Shown: in pieces, positions 11,101 to 20,697 of the stretch | Numbering within the stretch: the stretch's first letter is position 1 | Layout: each line of letters starts with the position of its first letter | Source: Myotis daubentonii | Taxonomy: Eukaryota; Chordata; Mammalia; Chiroptera; Vespertilionidae | NCBI RefSeq assembly: GCF_963259705.1 | Contig: NC_081842.1 | Span: 61,330,787-61,394,786, forward strand | Length of the DNA: 64,000 nucleotides | Direction of reading: 5' to 3' | Made by a program: the position numbers and the translations under genes | Notes under the pieces: generated by a model | What the model saw: only the letters and a program-made list of their open reading frames with translations | What the model was told of the DNA's origin: nothing | Databases searched by the model: none

Positions 11101-13325
11101 GAGCTTCCACTGCAGCTCTTTTTGAAGGGAGTACATTTTTTTAGGCTTGAGGTGCCCAGAATTGAACAAATGGGTGCTACTTCTTTTAACAGGCAAAGCA
11201 GTGCTGCCGGGTAGTGTATCTATGCAGGGTCTTACAGCAGGCCCCATGTTATCCCTGCCATCACTAGAACTTTCCTATCTAATTCCACAGACACTCTCAC
11301 AGTGTTCCGTTTGGTGTCTTAGCTATAGGAAATGCTCAATAGACACATCTGTGAAGTGGTCAGTTAAGTCAAATAATGAGTCCGTTATCATTAATTCAGT
11401 AAAAGCTATCTGAAGTTTGGCTGATTTTGTGTTCAAGTTGTTCTCAAAGCTCTGTGGTTGGAAAGTAAAAACTATATATTGTCTCCTTTCTCTCTCTTAT
11501 TTAAATAAATAAACAAATGAGAAAGAGATTGCAACATGGAGATTGTATATTGGGAAAGAGTGGTCAGGGAAAGAGCCCAAGACAGCATACCGAGGGCCAA
11601 AGAACCAATTCAACAAACGTTTACTGAGGATCTAGTATACAGGGGTAACTAGTAATCTAAGAGATAACTAACACTTACTAATAGGTAGACAGGTAGCCTC
11701 TGTCTACCTTACCAGGTTGCTGTGTGCGAGGAGTAATTGAGATAAAATATATAAAGGCAGTTTGTCAGTTGGAAAGCACTAGTTTAATGTATAAGGTATT
11801 TTTATGTGTGTAGAATTATCTGGCAAGCTTTCTTTCTGTCTCTGTCTCTTGCTCTCTGTCAGCCTTACATGACTTTCCCCTTTTATTTCCTGCAGTCTGG
11901 CTTTTCAGGGAAGGTGGCAGTTAGCAGAATCCCCTGACAACAAAAGGAGCAGCAAAAACATGGAGGCCCAGAGAAAACGCACACTAGCTCTCAGCCCCTG
12001 AATAACTAAGTGGTGGCCAGACACCATCTGTTTTCCTTATTTGCTCAGGAGGAGGCAGACCACCACCGCCCTGCATTCAGGCTCCTGCCCTCTGAAGTAG
12101 CTGCAAGGTGTTTCGGGAGCTGTCAGTGTCGTTAAACAGCACTTTTCTCCCAGAACCTGTAAAGGCTCCTGGGCAGAAAACTTGCCTTTGAAGGCGACAT
12201 GACAGGTGATGGCCCGGGATCTCAGGTTCTGGGTCTGTAGGAGGTAGTGTCACTCTACCTGCCGCGGCTCTGTGTCCAGTCAGAGCAGCAGTTCCCTCCC
12301 TGCCTTCTGGGGCCCAGCAGCCTGCAGCCGGTGCTCATTCCCAGGTTCTTCTTCCACTTACGTCTCACAGGCCTTCCGCCTACCCCTCTCTCTGTGAAAA
12401 TAAGACAGAGGGCTTACAAAACTCCCCATTTTTCTCGACAGCATTTTTAAAAGCTCATTCGCTAGTGTTAGGAAGTAGAGTTCTGGAACTTCTCCATAGG
12501 AGGCAACAGAAATTGATCTCTTGGTTTCTTCGCTTATACATTGAGAGGATCAAACTATATAATTTCAACCCTGACTCACCCTAATATTCTTTCTAGAATG
12601 AAATTACTCAAAGATACAACTGCCCTTATATGGTAGGCATTGGCTACTGCCGGGGCTCCTCACACGGGCACCACCTTGCCGGGGCTGACCCACACATGAA
12701 CAGATTACTCCGCCACAGTTTCCTGTGAAAGACAGGGCGAAGAGATGGCCCGGCTGATAGCTGCCAGGCAGCCTCAATTGCCTGCCTCCTTAGGCTTTTG
12801 TTGGTATTTTTATCTTTATATACAATCAGCAGGGTGAGTAATCTTGGGAGAGTACACATGTGTTTGCATTATCCTCTAAGCAAGGGCATCCAGGGCTTAA
12901 GCATGGATTCCAGTAAACACCCGGGGGTCTCATATGCACAGACTTGTTTGGAAAGGTCAAGGAATAATTAGGGGCGCCGCCTTCGACACTCCCCTAAGTC
13001 TCCCCTAAGTCAGAATTCCGATAAACAGGGCAGGTGGCCTTCCACACACTTCCCTTTTCTCAGAATGTCCTCCTTACAACTTTCCAACCAAGTCTCATGT
13101 GCTCCCCAACAGGGTACAGTTAAAACATTGGGAATTTTTAGAGGTTAAAAAAAAAAAAAAAAGGTAAAAGAACCCTATGAAGTTAGGCAAGCTATCGGGA
13201 GCCATAGTGCTGAAATCCTTCCTCTTTTTCTTTCCACAGCTTCTAGAATTCCTCTCCAGAGCTACTCTCAAGTTATGTCCACGGGACAGGCCCCCTTGGC
13301 TCCGATCCACACTCCTGAACTCTAG
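1773..13325 (+). CDS. POPDC2: POPDC2, Popeye domain-containing protein 2 (partial gene, coding exons 2-4)
   Basis: POPDC2 is a three-pass membrane protein of striated muscle and heart whose cytoplasmic Popeye domain binds cAMP and modulates the TREK-1 channel (family knowledge). Coding exons seen: 1773-1881, 7269-7677 (or to 7775) and 13240-13325. The translation has the two conserved phosphate-binding-cassette motifs, DSPEW in exon 2 and FQVT, which is split by the exon 2/3 junction. The N-terminal exon with the membrane segments is upstream of the window, so the gene is partial. Two C-termini are possible: splicing at the donor CTGG/GTGAGG (7677/7678) into 13240 gives an end in HTPEL, as in the human protein. 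Reading through the donor adds an acidic tail ending GEYMR and a TGA at 7773-7775. Introns carry MIR, Ves and an ERV. It is convergent with PLA1A. Confidence 0.95.
2760..2940 (+). mobile_element. MIR SINE
   Basis: The core and 3' part CCCTGTTTTACAGATGAGGAA, then AGCTGCCTGGCTCT are classic MIR. It is in POPDC2 intron 2. Confidence 0.75.
2999..3042. repeat. (TC)n microsatellite
   Basis: About 22 perfect TC units. Confidence 0.95.
3287..3332. repeat. (CA)n microsatellite
   Basis: A short GC run followed by about 20 CA units. Confidence 0.95.
3990..5690. repeat. Old interspersed repeat of undetermined class
   Basis: A long diverged mammalian repeat with phrases such as ACCAGGCATTGTGAAAGGTG and CCAAGGCTTTTGGCCTAAGC. 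A partial SINE is inserted at 4517. It lies in POPDC2 intron 2. ORFs here are not genes. Confidence 0.5.
4517..4658 (+). mobile_element. Partial Ves-type SINE, 3' part
   Basis: It has the typical Ves body (GGGGCATGTACTGGAGGCAAC, then a CT-rich tail and ATATCCTCAGGTAAGGAT). The tRNA-like head is missing. Confidence 0.65.
5691..7268. other. POPDC2 intron 2, mostly unremarkable
   Basis: There are MIR-like traces near 5940-6000 and 6470-6540 and short C and G runs near 7060 and 7130. No gene seen. Confidence 0.55.
7269..7775 (+). CDS. POPDC2: POPDC2 coding exon 3, with alternative read-through end
   Basis: The acceptor is CATCTCAG/GTCACG. The exon opens with VTLTAE, completing FQVT with the previous exon. 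It continues through the end of the Popeye domain (LLGYDISEKLYALNDKLFAK, then RLPSLYHVLG) into a Pro/Ala/Ser-rich low-complexity tail. An internal donor at 7677/7678 leads to exon 4. If it is not used, translation continues through a Glu/Asp/Ser-rich stretch (EDSTSLVLEDFEEVSGSES) to the TGA at 7773-7775. Both ends are open and in frame. The segment from about 7588 to 7722 recurs inside a SINE at 9622-9756. Confidence 0.93.
   Translation, partial: VTLTAETPCSYISWPRKSLHLLLAKERYISRLFSVLLGYDISEKLYALNDKLFAKFGLCFDIRLPSLYHVLGSAASDAGPESEKEDEEVHEPAPAPPQAMPTPVQHMPPCSPPPAATHPPAQPSRARMSRPDSDGLGEDSTSLVLEDFEEVSGSESFMDYRSDGEYMR
7776..9506. other. POPDC2 intron 3, first part
   Basis: Apart from the (TG)n run nothing was recognised. 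It would be 3' UTR if the read-through isoform is made, but I saw no AATAAA close to the stop. Confidence 0.5.
8130..8181. repeat. (TG)n microsatellite
   Basis: About 25 GT units in POPDC2 intron 3. Confidence 0.95.
9507..9860 (-). mobile_element. Ves-type SINE (antisense) with a POPDC2 exon segment in its middle
   Basis: The 3' part (9507-9621) and the tRNA-like 5' part (about 9757-9860, ending CCACTGAGCCAACCCGGCC) are ordinary antisense Ves sequence. Between them lie about 135 bp matching POPDC2 exon 3. It lies in POPDC2 intron 3. Confidence 0.85.
9622..9756 (+). pseudogene. Duplicated fragment of POPDC2 exon 3
   Basis: It matches 7588-7722 with about eight mismatches by eye (roughly 94% identity) and no gap. 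It keeps the exon's internal splice donor (CTGG/GTGAGG at 9711/9712). It has no acceptor of its own that I could recognise. It is on the same strand as the gene, 2 kb downstream of its source. Confidence 0.88.
9932..10165 (+). mobile_element. Ves-type SINE
   Basis: The tRNA-derived head starts GCACTGGCCGGTGTG, with a B-box-like GCTCAATTCCCAGTC, followed by body and an AG-rich tail. Confidence 0.8.
10166..13239. other. POPDC2 intron 3, last part
   Basis: No gene or clear mobile element seen. A poly(A) run of about 17 lies at 13147-13163, and the splice acceptor for exon 4 is at 13238-13239. Confidence 0.55.
13240..13325 (+). CDS. POPDC2: POPDC2 coding exon 4 (terminal)
   Basis: The acceptor is a long pyrimidine tract ending TTTCCACAG at 13239. 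Joined to the G at 7677 it reads A-SRIPLQSYSQVMS, then GQAPLAPIHTPEL and TAG at 13323-13325. This matches the known human POPDC2 C-terminus almost residue for residue. The exon is too short, and spliced, so a simple ORF scan misses it and finds an out-of-frame ORF across it instead. Confidence 0.9.
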
Positions 13326-13519
13326 GGATCCCTGGACCATGCTTTTCTCTGGCCATGTTCGTCTTCACAGGGCTGCGTGCACACCCTTTCCTCACCCCTG
13401 GAAGGCTCACAGGCAAGATGCCAGCACAACAGCTACACCAGGGCCCTGGGTGACCATTTCACCTCCACCAGCTCTCCTGCCAGCAGAAGGCATCTTCGAG
13501 GGCAAAAGGCACAGGGTCC

Positions 13520-13700
13520 ATCCTTTACTAACGGCAGGACCTTGGCCGAGTTCCATAGCCTCTCGAGACTCATCTGCAAAGTGGGGACTATAAACCCACC
13601 TCACAGGGCTGTTGTGAGGGTCCCGAGGTGACTTAGGCAAAGCGCCCAGGACATGGCATGGCACCTAGGAAGCACTCAATAAATCACTCAGCTCCTTTCC
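13520..13700 (+). mobile_element. MIR-like SINE in the POPDC2 3' UTR
   Basis: CTCATCTGCAAAGTGGGGAC, CTCACAGGGCTGTTGTGAGG and the ending GCACTCAATAAAT are MIR-type. It would supply the poly(A) signal. Confidence 0.65.
13678..13683 (+). promoter_or_regulatory. Probable POPDC2 polyadenylation signal
   Basis: AATAAA lies about 350 bp after the POPDC2 stop, at the end of a MIR-like stretch (13520-13700) that reads like the usual MIR 3' part ending CAATAAAT. Cleavage would be expected just downstream, near 13700. There is no transcript evidence. Confidence 0.5.
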
Positions 13701-14181
13701 CTGTGTTGTTTCTTTTAACTTTCTGAAAAGCTCAGTGAAAAGTCAGCTATCCAAGAAGTTCTCACTGTGATGTTGGTTTGTTTTTTAATTAAAATTCAAT
13801 GTGCGGAAGTAGAAATTTTAAAACTTAGTTTTCCCTTAAGATTTTAAGTTCAATTTAAAAATCTATTGTTCTATTTATGACCCTTGTATTAAACAATAGT
13901 TTTTAGGAGGGATTTTTACAAATTCAGTTGTTTCCTTAAACATTTTAAAGTGGATTTATAGATTTAATGTATTCTGTTTAATTTCCCCCCTACGTACTTC
14001 AACCTAGACTCCAGTTACCTATTGCTGTGCACATTCATCCCTAAAACAGTGACCTAAAATAGTCACGATAATTTGAATGTGGGGCTTGAATGGACTCAGG
14101 TGAGCTGCTCCCACTCAAGGTTTCTCATGCTGTTGCATTCAGACAGTGGCTAGGGTTAGAAACATCTCAAAGGCTTCTCCA

Positions 14182-14857
14182 TCCGGGGTCCAACCCCAGC
14201 GGGTCCAGGGGTCCCCAAAGGTGTGGACGGAGTCGGCGAAGAAGGAATGACACGGAGACAGCGTTCAGTTGATCAGCAGCCTAGCCAGGATCTCTAGCCC
14301 GGATCTCCAGCCAAGTTCTGGTCTGGATCTCCAGAGAGGTTCTGCTTCAGATCTCCAGCCAGGTTCAGTCACCAGGTTCTAGTCAGGTTCTCTTGCCATG
14401 TTCTATAGTCAGGTTCAGTCCAGGATCTATTGCCATGTTCTCTCCAGCGAAGTTCTTCTGTCTCCAGGCTCCGTGTAGGTTCTGTCTTCTGAATTCTGTC
14501 TCCTGAGTTCTGTGTCTTGCTGTCTTATTACATCTATATTTATACCAGTTGATTCAATCCTATCAATCTCTATTACAAAGGTTAGGGCGTTTCTTATCTC
14601 CATTCCAGGGAGTAAAGATTATGTAGCTTAAGCATGATTGTTCATAGTTAAAGTGATTAATTACCTGCCTGGAACTTAGTTGAGGGGTTTTATCCCCTCC
14701 CTGACTTCAGGGAAAAATCCCTACCTGGGGAAACAACCTTTCTCGGAGAGGTGACCTTGGTTAAAACATACAGCGCTAAGGGGAGCAAACATATTAAGAA
14801 CAGTATGCCATATATGCCAGGTCCCTTGAAACAGCAAGGATGGACCGGCTCCCAGCA
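14182..14857 (-). repeat. 3' LTR of ERV copy 2
   Basis: This is the LTR at the low-coordinate end. On the - strand it has a TATA-like TATAAATATAG near 14545-14535. Eight bases on is AATAAG (14529-14524), where the other LTR has AATAAA. The outer terminus lacks one G relative to the partner LTR. Confidence 0.85.
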
Positions 14858-15194
14858 AATTCCCCCTTTTTTATTTTTTAAAAAGGCATTAAAAAGAAAA
14901 ACCTGAAATGCTCTCTTGTATCCATTTTAAGAGTAGGATTGGCGCTTTCCGCTATTACCTGAGTCCTGATCTATCACCCCAGGGAGAGCTTGCCAATCCT
15001 GCACTTTCCCGGGGTGGAAAGGCTGCAGTGGGGTTAAGGATGAGGCTCCTTGGGCCTACCTTCTCCCATGCCTCTACATTTACCTTTCCAGCACCTTTCC
15101 TTCCTCAGAAAAGCATGGACGTATTTCTTGTATAAAATGTTCCATCTGACTGGGAGTAACCTTAATTCCTCTGCTAGCAAGCATATATGTTAAA

Positions 15195-15308
15195 AGATCA
15201 ATACAGAGTCTTCTTTCTTTAGACTCAGTATGGCACATCTTCTTAATCTAAAGATTAATACAGAGTCTTCTTTCTTTGGACTCAGTATGGCACATCTTCT
15301 CAATCTAA
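15195..15308. repeat. Tandem duplication of about 57 bp inside ERV copy 2
   Basis: Two near-identical units containing TACAGAGTCTTCTTTCTTT and then ACTCAGTATGGCACATCTTCT lie head to tail in the coding-free interior. Confidence 0.75.
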
Positions 15309-15577
15309 GTTCTGTACTATCCACCTTCTTACCCTACTTATCCTCTGTAGGGGGGTTTGCAGCACCCTGGTGGAGTCCTATCCATCCTGAATGTGGGGGT
15401 TCTCAATGGGGGGGGCTTACCTATGGGAATCCTGTTCCAGGGGTTCCCAAAGGTGTGGATGGAGTCGGTGAAGACTATCCACCCTTTTCCTACGGTGGAG
15501 TCCTATCCGTCCCGAGTGCAGGGCGCTTGCCTGGGAGAATGGGGGGCTTACCTAAGGGTCCCTGTTCGGGCGCCAGA

Positions 15578-16254
15578 TGCCGGGGTCCAACCCCAGCGGG
15601 TCCAGGGGTCCCCAAAGGTGTGGACGGAGTCGGCGAAGAAGGAATGACACGGAGACAGCGTTCAGTTGATCAGCAGCCTAGCCAGGATCTCTAGCCCGGA
15701 TCTCCAGCCGAGTTCTGGTCTGGATCTCCAGAGAGGTTCTGCTTCAGATCTCCAGCCAGGTTCAGTCACCAGGTTCTAGTCAGGTTCTCTTGCCATGTTC
15801 TATAGTCAGGTTCAGTCCAGGATCTATTGCCATGTTCTCTCCAGCGAAGTTCTTCTGTCTCCAGGCTCCGTGTAGGTTCTGTCTTCTGAATTCTGTCTCC
15901 TGAGTTCTGTGTCTTGCTGTTTTATTACATCTATATTTATACCAGTTGATTCAATCCTATCAATCTCTATTACAAAGGTTAGGGCGTTTCTTATCTCCAT
16001 TCCAGGGAGTAAAGATTATGTAGCTTAAGCATGATTGTTCATAGTTAAAGTGATTAATTACCTGCCTGGAACTTAGTTGAGGGGTTTTATCCCCTCCCTG
16101 ACTTCAGGGAAAAATCCCTACCTGGGGAAACAACCTTTCTCGGAGAGGTGACCTTGGTTAAAACATACAGCGCTAAGGGGAGCAAACATATTAAGAACAG
16201 TATGCCATATATGCCAGGTCCCTTGAAACAGCAAGGATGGACCGGCTCCCAGCA
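15578..16254 (-). repeat. 5' LTR of ERV copy 2
   Basis: It is nearly identical to 14182-14857. It carries AATAAA on the - strand at 15926-15921 just past the TATA-like box. The R/U5 part is an array of degenerate units around GGTTCTG and GATCTCCAGCC. Confidence 0.85.
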
Positions 16255-16319
16255 TCAAACAGCTGGAACAGCTGGAGATCCTTGGGCATCTTGCTCTGTT
16301 GATGGTTTGCTCACTTTTG

Positions 16320-18645
16320 TTGCTTTATGAGTACTATGTTTTATGAACATACCACAATTTATCCATTCTACCACTGATGAACTTTGGGTAAATTTTAGCT
16401 TAGGGCATTTAGTTTATAATAGCAGTAGTGCTGTTTTAAACATGCTTGCTTATATCTTTTAGTGCACATATGCATATATTTCTTAGGTATGGATCTAGGA
16501 CTGGAATTACTAAGGCATATGTTCAACTGTAGTAAACATTGTCAGTTTTCCTAAGAGATTATGCCAGTTAATACTCCCACAAGCAGTGTATAAGAGTTCT
16601 AGTTGTTTTTCGTTCTTCCCAATAGTTGGTATTTTCATTTAAATTTTTTTTAGCCACATGGGTGTGTGTAGCAGCATATCATGTGATTTTAATGTTCATT
16701 TCCCTGAAGAATAATGAGGTTGAGTACCTCTTTGGGTTTTTATTATCCATACACATATTCTCTATTGTGAAGTGTCTGGTCTAGTTCTTGTCCATTTCTC
16801 TATTTGTTTGTATGCTTCAAGTTAAGTCCTAGCCAGTTTGGCTCAGTGGATAGAGCATCAGCCTGCGGGCCAAAGGAATCCCAGGTTCAATTCCAGTCAA
16901 GATGCATGCAGGAAGCAACCAATCGAACCAATCGATGTCTTTCTCTGACATGGATATTTCTCTCTGTCTTTCCCTTTCTCTTCCACTCTCTCTAAAAATC
17001 AATGGGAAAATATCCTCGAGTGAGGATTAAAAATATGTATATATTCAAGTTAAGAGTTCTTTGTTGCTTATATATTCAAATATTTTCACCCACTTTATGA
17101 CTCCTTTTTTTCTCTAAATGGTGTCTTTTGATGAATATGAATTATTTATTTCAATGTAGCAATTTATCATTCTTTTTTCTCTATCCCAGTGTATTCTGTG
17201 TCATGATTAAGAAATCTTTTCCTCCCCTGAAGATATTCTATGTTACTTTCTAGATGTTTTGTTGTTTTACATTTCACAGATCTACAATCAACCTGAATTT
17301 GATATCTGTATATCTATGATATATGGATCAAAGTTGTTATTTTCCAGAGGATATCCAATAGACTGAGCACTATTACTGAGCTAATTATCTTCTCCCCACT
17401 AGTGATCAGTGCCCCTTTGCCACATACCTGAAGGTCTATTTCTGGATCTTTGATTCTGTTCCATTAGTCTATTTTCTATCCGTTGACAATACCACCTCTT
17501 GTAATTATTGAAGATTTACAATAAGTTTTGATATCTGGTGATCCTCAAACTTCGTTCTTCTAGTCTTTGTTATTCTTAGCCTTTCCCTTTGTCTTTCCAT
17601 CAGCTTGTTAACGCCACACAATTATAAACTCTGCTGGAATTTTTATTAGAATTACATGCATATTGTGAATCAGGTTGGTAAATAATTGATATGTTTATAA
17701 TATTGATTTTTAATCCATGAATATAGTAAAGCACTTCACTTACTTTGGTCTTCTTTGTTTTTCTCTCTCTCAATAGTGTTTTGTAGATTTCTATGTAGAG
17801 ATCCTTGCACAGCTTTTGTTAGATTTACTTCTAGGTATTTGATTACTTTAATGCTATTATAAGTGTTATCATTTAATATTTTTTTACTTTCTAATTTTTT
17901 ATTGCTGGTGTGCAGAAATAGAATTGATTTTTGTATCTTTAGCTTCCATCCAGTGATCTTGATAAAGTCATTTATCAATTCTAATCGTTAATCCATAGTC
18001 TTCAGAATTTTCTATAGATTCAGTTGTCATCTGTAAATAATGATAGTTTTATTCCTTCATTCCTGACCTATGCATACCTTAATTCTCCTCCTTATTTTTT
18101 ATTTTTATTTTTTGGTTCCTTGTTATACTGGGTAGGACCTTCAGTATAGGGATGACTAAAAGGGATGGTGAAGACATTCTTCTCTCATACCTGCCCTTAA
18201 GGAAATATTTCACCATTAAGTATGATGTGTGCTGTTAGGTTTTTGTGATACCTCTATCAGGTTAAAGAGGTTCTATTCATAATTTGCTAAAAGCATTTTT
18301 TTAAGATCATGAATGAGTATTAAATTTTATCACATGATTATCTGCATTTATAGAGATTATTTTTTTCATTTATTCTGTTAATGAATTATATTAATGGATA
18401 TGCAAATGTTAAAAACAAACTTGCATTCCTGGAACAAATCCAATTTTATTATGATGTATTTTCTTCTTTATGTGTTTCTGAACTTGATTTGCAAATGTTT
18501 TGTTTGGGATTTTTGCATTTATGTAGCTTGTAATATTGTCAGGTTTTAATATCAAGGTTATGCTGACATTATAAAAGGAGCTGGGAAGTATTCTTTCCTT
18601 TCTTCCTATTCTCTGGAAGAGATCTTTAAACCAAAACAGTGTTAT
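16320..18645 (-). mobile_element. Old L1, antisense, with ORF2 remnant
   Basis: The sequence reads as reversed L1 ORF2. On the - strand 17978-17736 encodes KITGWKLKIQKSILFLHTS and KVIKYLEVNLTKAVQ, a diverged reverse-transcriptase C-terminal stretch. It is split by the Ves SINE at 16827-17043. It is inactive. Confidence 0.82.
16827..17043 (+). mobile_element. Ves-type SINE with 11-bp TSD, inside an L1
   Basis: It starts TCCTAGCCAGTTTGGCTCAG. Direct repeats TTCAAGTTAAG at 16816-16826 and 17044-17054 mark a clean insertion into an older antisense L1. Confidence 0.92.
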
Positions 18646-18649
18646 AACT

Positions 18650-19760
18650 CTTGATTCTCATCCTGCCCACCTTACTGTCTACTCTCTCAGTCTGTTTCTT
18701 CACTCATTTGCCCATGCCCAAAACCTTGGAGTCTTTCCATGAGTCTTGTTACTTTTGTCTTTGAAATATATCCTGAATTCAACTCACTACCTCCACTGCC
18801 ACCACTAATTTCAAGCCACTGTTATTTCAAACCTAGACTAACTTGAATAGTCTTATAACAGGTCTCCTGGTTTTTCCTGTCCCTCCTCCCCATAATCTAT
18901 TCCACACACAGCAAAGTGGTCATTTAAATATGTATATGATCTCATAATTCTATTGCTCAAATTTTCAAATGACTTCCTATTACATTTAGAATAAATCCAA
19001 ACTTCTTATCATGTGATATTAGCCAGGGTAACCTTATTATGATTTAACAGCATGAAGGTTTATTTCTCTCTTATTATTCCTGCATGACTTGGGGCAACTG
19101 AGTCCATGTTTCAACTCAATAATTCAACTTACTTTGACTTTCTGTTCTGTCATCTGAAAAAAGAAACATCTTGATATTTCTGTGCTAACTCTTTGATGCT
19201 TTAGCCCAGAAATTATACAGATCACTTCTGGCCACAGTCCATTGACTAGAGCTAGTCACTTGGGCACACTCAGTAATCAACTTTGTGCTTTGTCCGAAAT
19301 GCAAATGCAAGGAGGCAAAAGGAATGCTTGATGAGTTCTGCTCTGCTAGCTGCCTATGACCCACAGGCCTCACCTGCCTGTCTCTTCAACCATGTTTCAT
19401 TCTGTTCTCTTTCTTACTTATCGTGTTTTAGCCACACTAGACTTTTTGATATTCCTTAGTCAGACCTAGCCTCTTTCTATATTAGGGCCTTTACAGTTGT
19501 TTTTTCTCTCTGAGATACATTTCACTCCTTCCTTCTCCTGACTGACTTTTGTCATCTAGTTTTCAGTTCAAATGTCACCATCCCAGCTACAATACCCACC
19601 TCACCTCACCTCACCTCACCTCACCTCACCTCACCTCACCTCACCATCACCCACTGTCCCCTTGCCCTACTGGGACTGTTTTCAGAGTCTCCTCTCCTTA
19701 TAGAATTCCAGTTATGTATCTCATATAACTCTATGTTCTTTTCTTATTTTTTTCTGAAAG
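18650..19760 (+). mobile_element. Old L2-like repeat
   Basis: It reads like L2 with phrases such as TCAAATGACTTCCTATTACA and TTTCAGTTCAAATGTCACC. It contains a (CCTCA)n run. Confidence 0.55.
19591..19645. repeat. (CCTCA)n pentanucleotide repeat
   Basis: About ten perfect CCTCA units within an L2-like region. Confidence 0.9.
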
Positions 19761-20107
19761 TACTGTGCATTTATTTTCTTTCTTGTTTGATTTCTGTCTC
19801 TTCTATATATATTTCACAATAGGAGGTCCTGTCAGTCCTGAGAAATTCAATAGCTCTCTTGTCAACCCTTGAGAGCTGTTGTGAAGAATAAAAGGAGCAA
19901 TAAACAGAAACAGAAAAGCTCATCCTACATTGTAAATTGAGACTCAACATTAGGGGGTCGGGGGGCCAGGGGCCACCCTCTAGCCAGAGGAATGTTGTTA
20001 CATACACAGCAGAGGATCCTCAGTACAGGGACCTCTTTTAATGTGTGTGTGATGGTTTGTAAAAGGATCAGACCTAACATGGTGAAAGTTGTGCTTTTAT
20101 TATCTAA

Positions 20108-20425
20108 CTAGAGACCCGGTGCATGAAATTTGTGCACAGGGGTGAGGGGGTGGGAGGTGGGTCTCTCAGCCCAGCCTGCACCCTCTTGCAATCCAGAACT
20201 GCTGGCTCCTAACCACTCACCTGCCTGCCTGATCACCCCTAACCACTTGCCTGCCTACCTGATTACTCCTAACTGCCTCTGTCTGTCTGCCTGATTGCCC
20301 CTAACCACCTCTGCCTCAGTCCCGCCACCACAGCTTCATCAGGAAGGACATCTGGAATGATGTCTTGAAGGTCGTTCAGTTGTCCAGTCTAATTAGCATA
20401 TTATGCTTTTATTATTATATCTAAT
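20108..20425 (-). mobile_element. HeliBat-like Helitron, non-autonomous
   Basis: It reads from CTAG (reverse 3' end) through the hairpin-forming GTGCATGAAATTTGTGCAC to an end with AATTAGCATATTATGCTTTTATT, the reverse of the 5' end. The 5' border is uncertain by a few bases. No coding sequence. Confidence 0.75.
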
Positions 20426-20515
20426 GCTATAGGTAATGACAAAAGACATTTGAATTTTAAAAGGTTTTTAGATAAATTTGTTGACTTTAAAAACTTTAAA
20501 AATTAATCACAATAG

Positions 20516-20697
20516 TGCCCTGGTTGGTGTGGCTCAGTTGGTTGGGTGTCATCCGTGCACTGAAAGGTTGTAGGTTCAATTCCTGATCAGGGCACATGCT
20601 TGGGTTTAGGTACGATCCCCGGTGGGGAGCATGCAGGAGGCAGCCCATCAATGTTTCACTATCACAACGATGTTTCTCTCTCTCTAAAAATCCATTT
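20516..20697 (+). mobile_element. Ves-type SINE
   Basis: The head is GCCCTGGTTGGTGTGGCTCAG, and the body includes GTGGGGAGCATGCAGGAGGC. Confidence 0.85.

Larger units (their letters stand above)
14182..16254 (-). mobile_element. ERV copy 2: young provirus without genes, Lys3-type primer site
   Basis: Two LTRs (14182-14857 and 15578-16254) differ by two substitutions and one terminal base by eye. On the - strand the 5' LTR (16254-15578, TGCTGGGAG to CCCCGGCA) is followed two bases later by a perfect 18-base tRNA-Lys3 primer site (15575-15558). A polypurine tract AAAAAAGGGGGAA lies just before the 3' LTR. Only 720 bp lie between the LTRs and no gag, pol or env similarity is seen, so it is non-autonomous and must have used helper proteins. 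The Lys3 site and 6-bp TSD of its relative suggest a beta-like (class II) ERV. The flanking bases here do not show a clean TSD. Confidence 0.88.

Noticed and set aside
13177..13593. 138-codon + strand ORF across POPDC2 exon 4
   Set aside because: It is in the wrong frame; the correct frame is set by the spliced junction and gives the human-type C-terminus.
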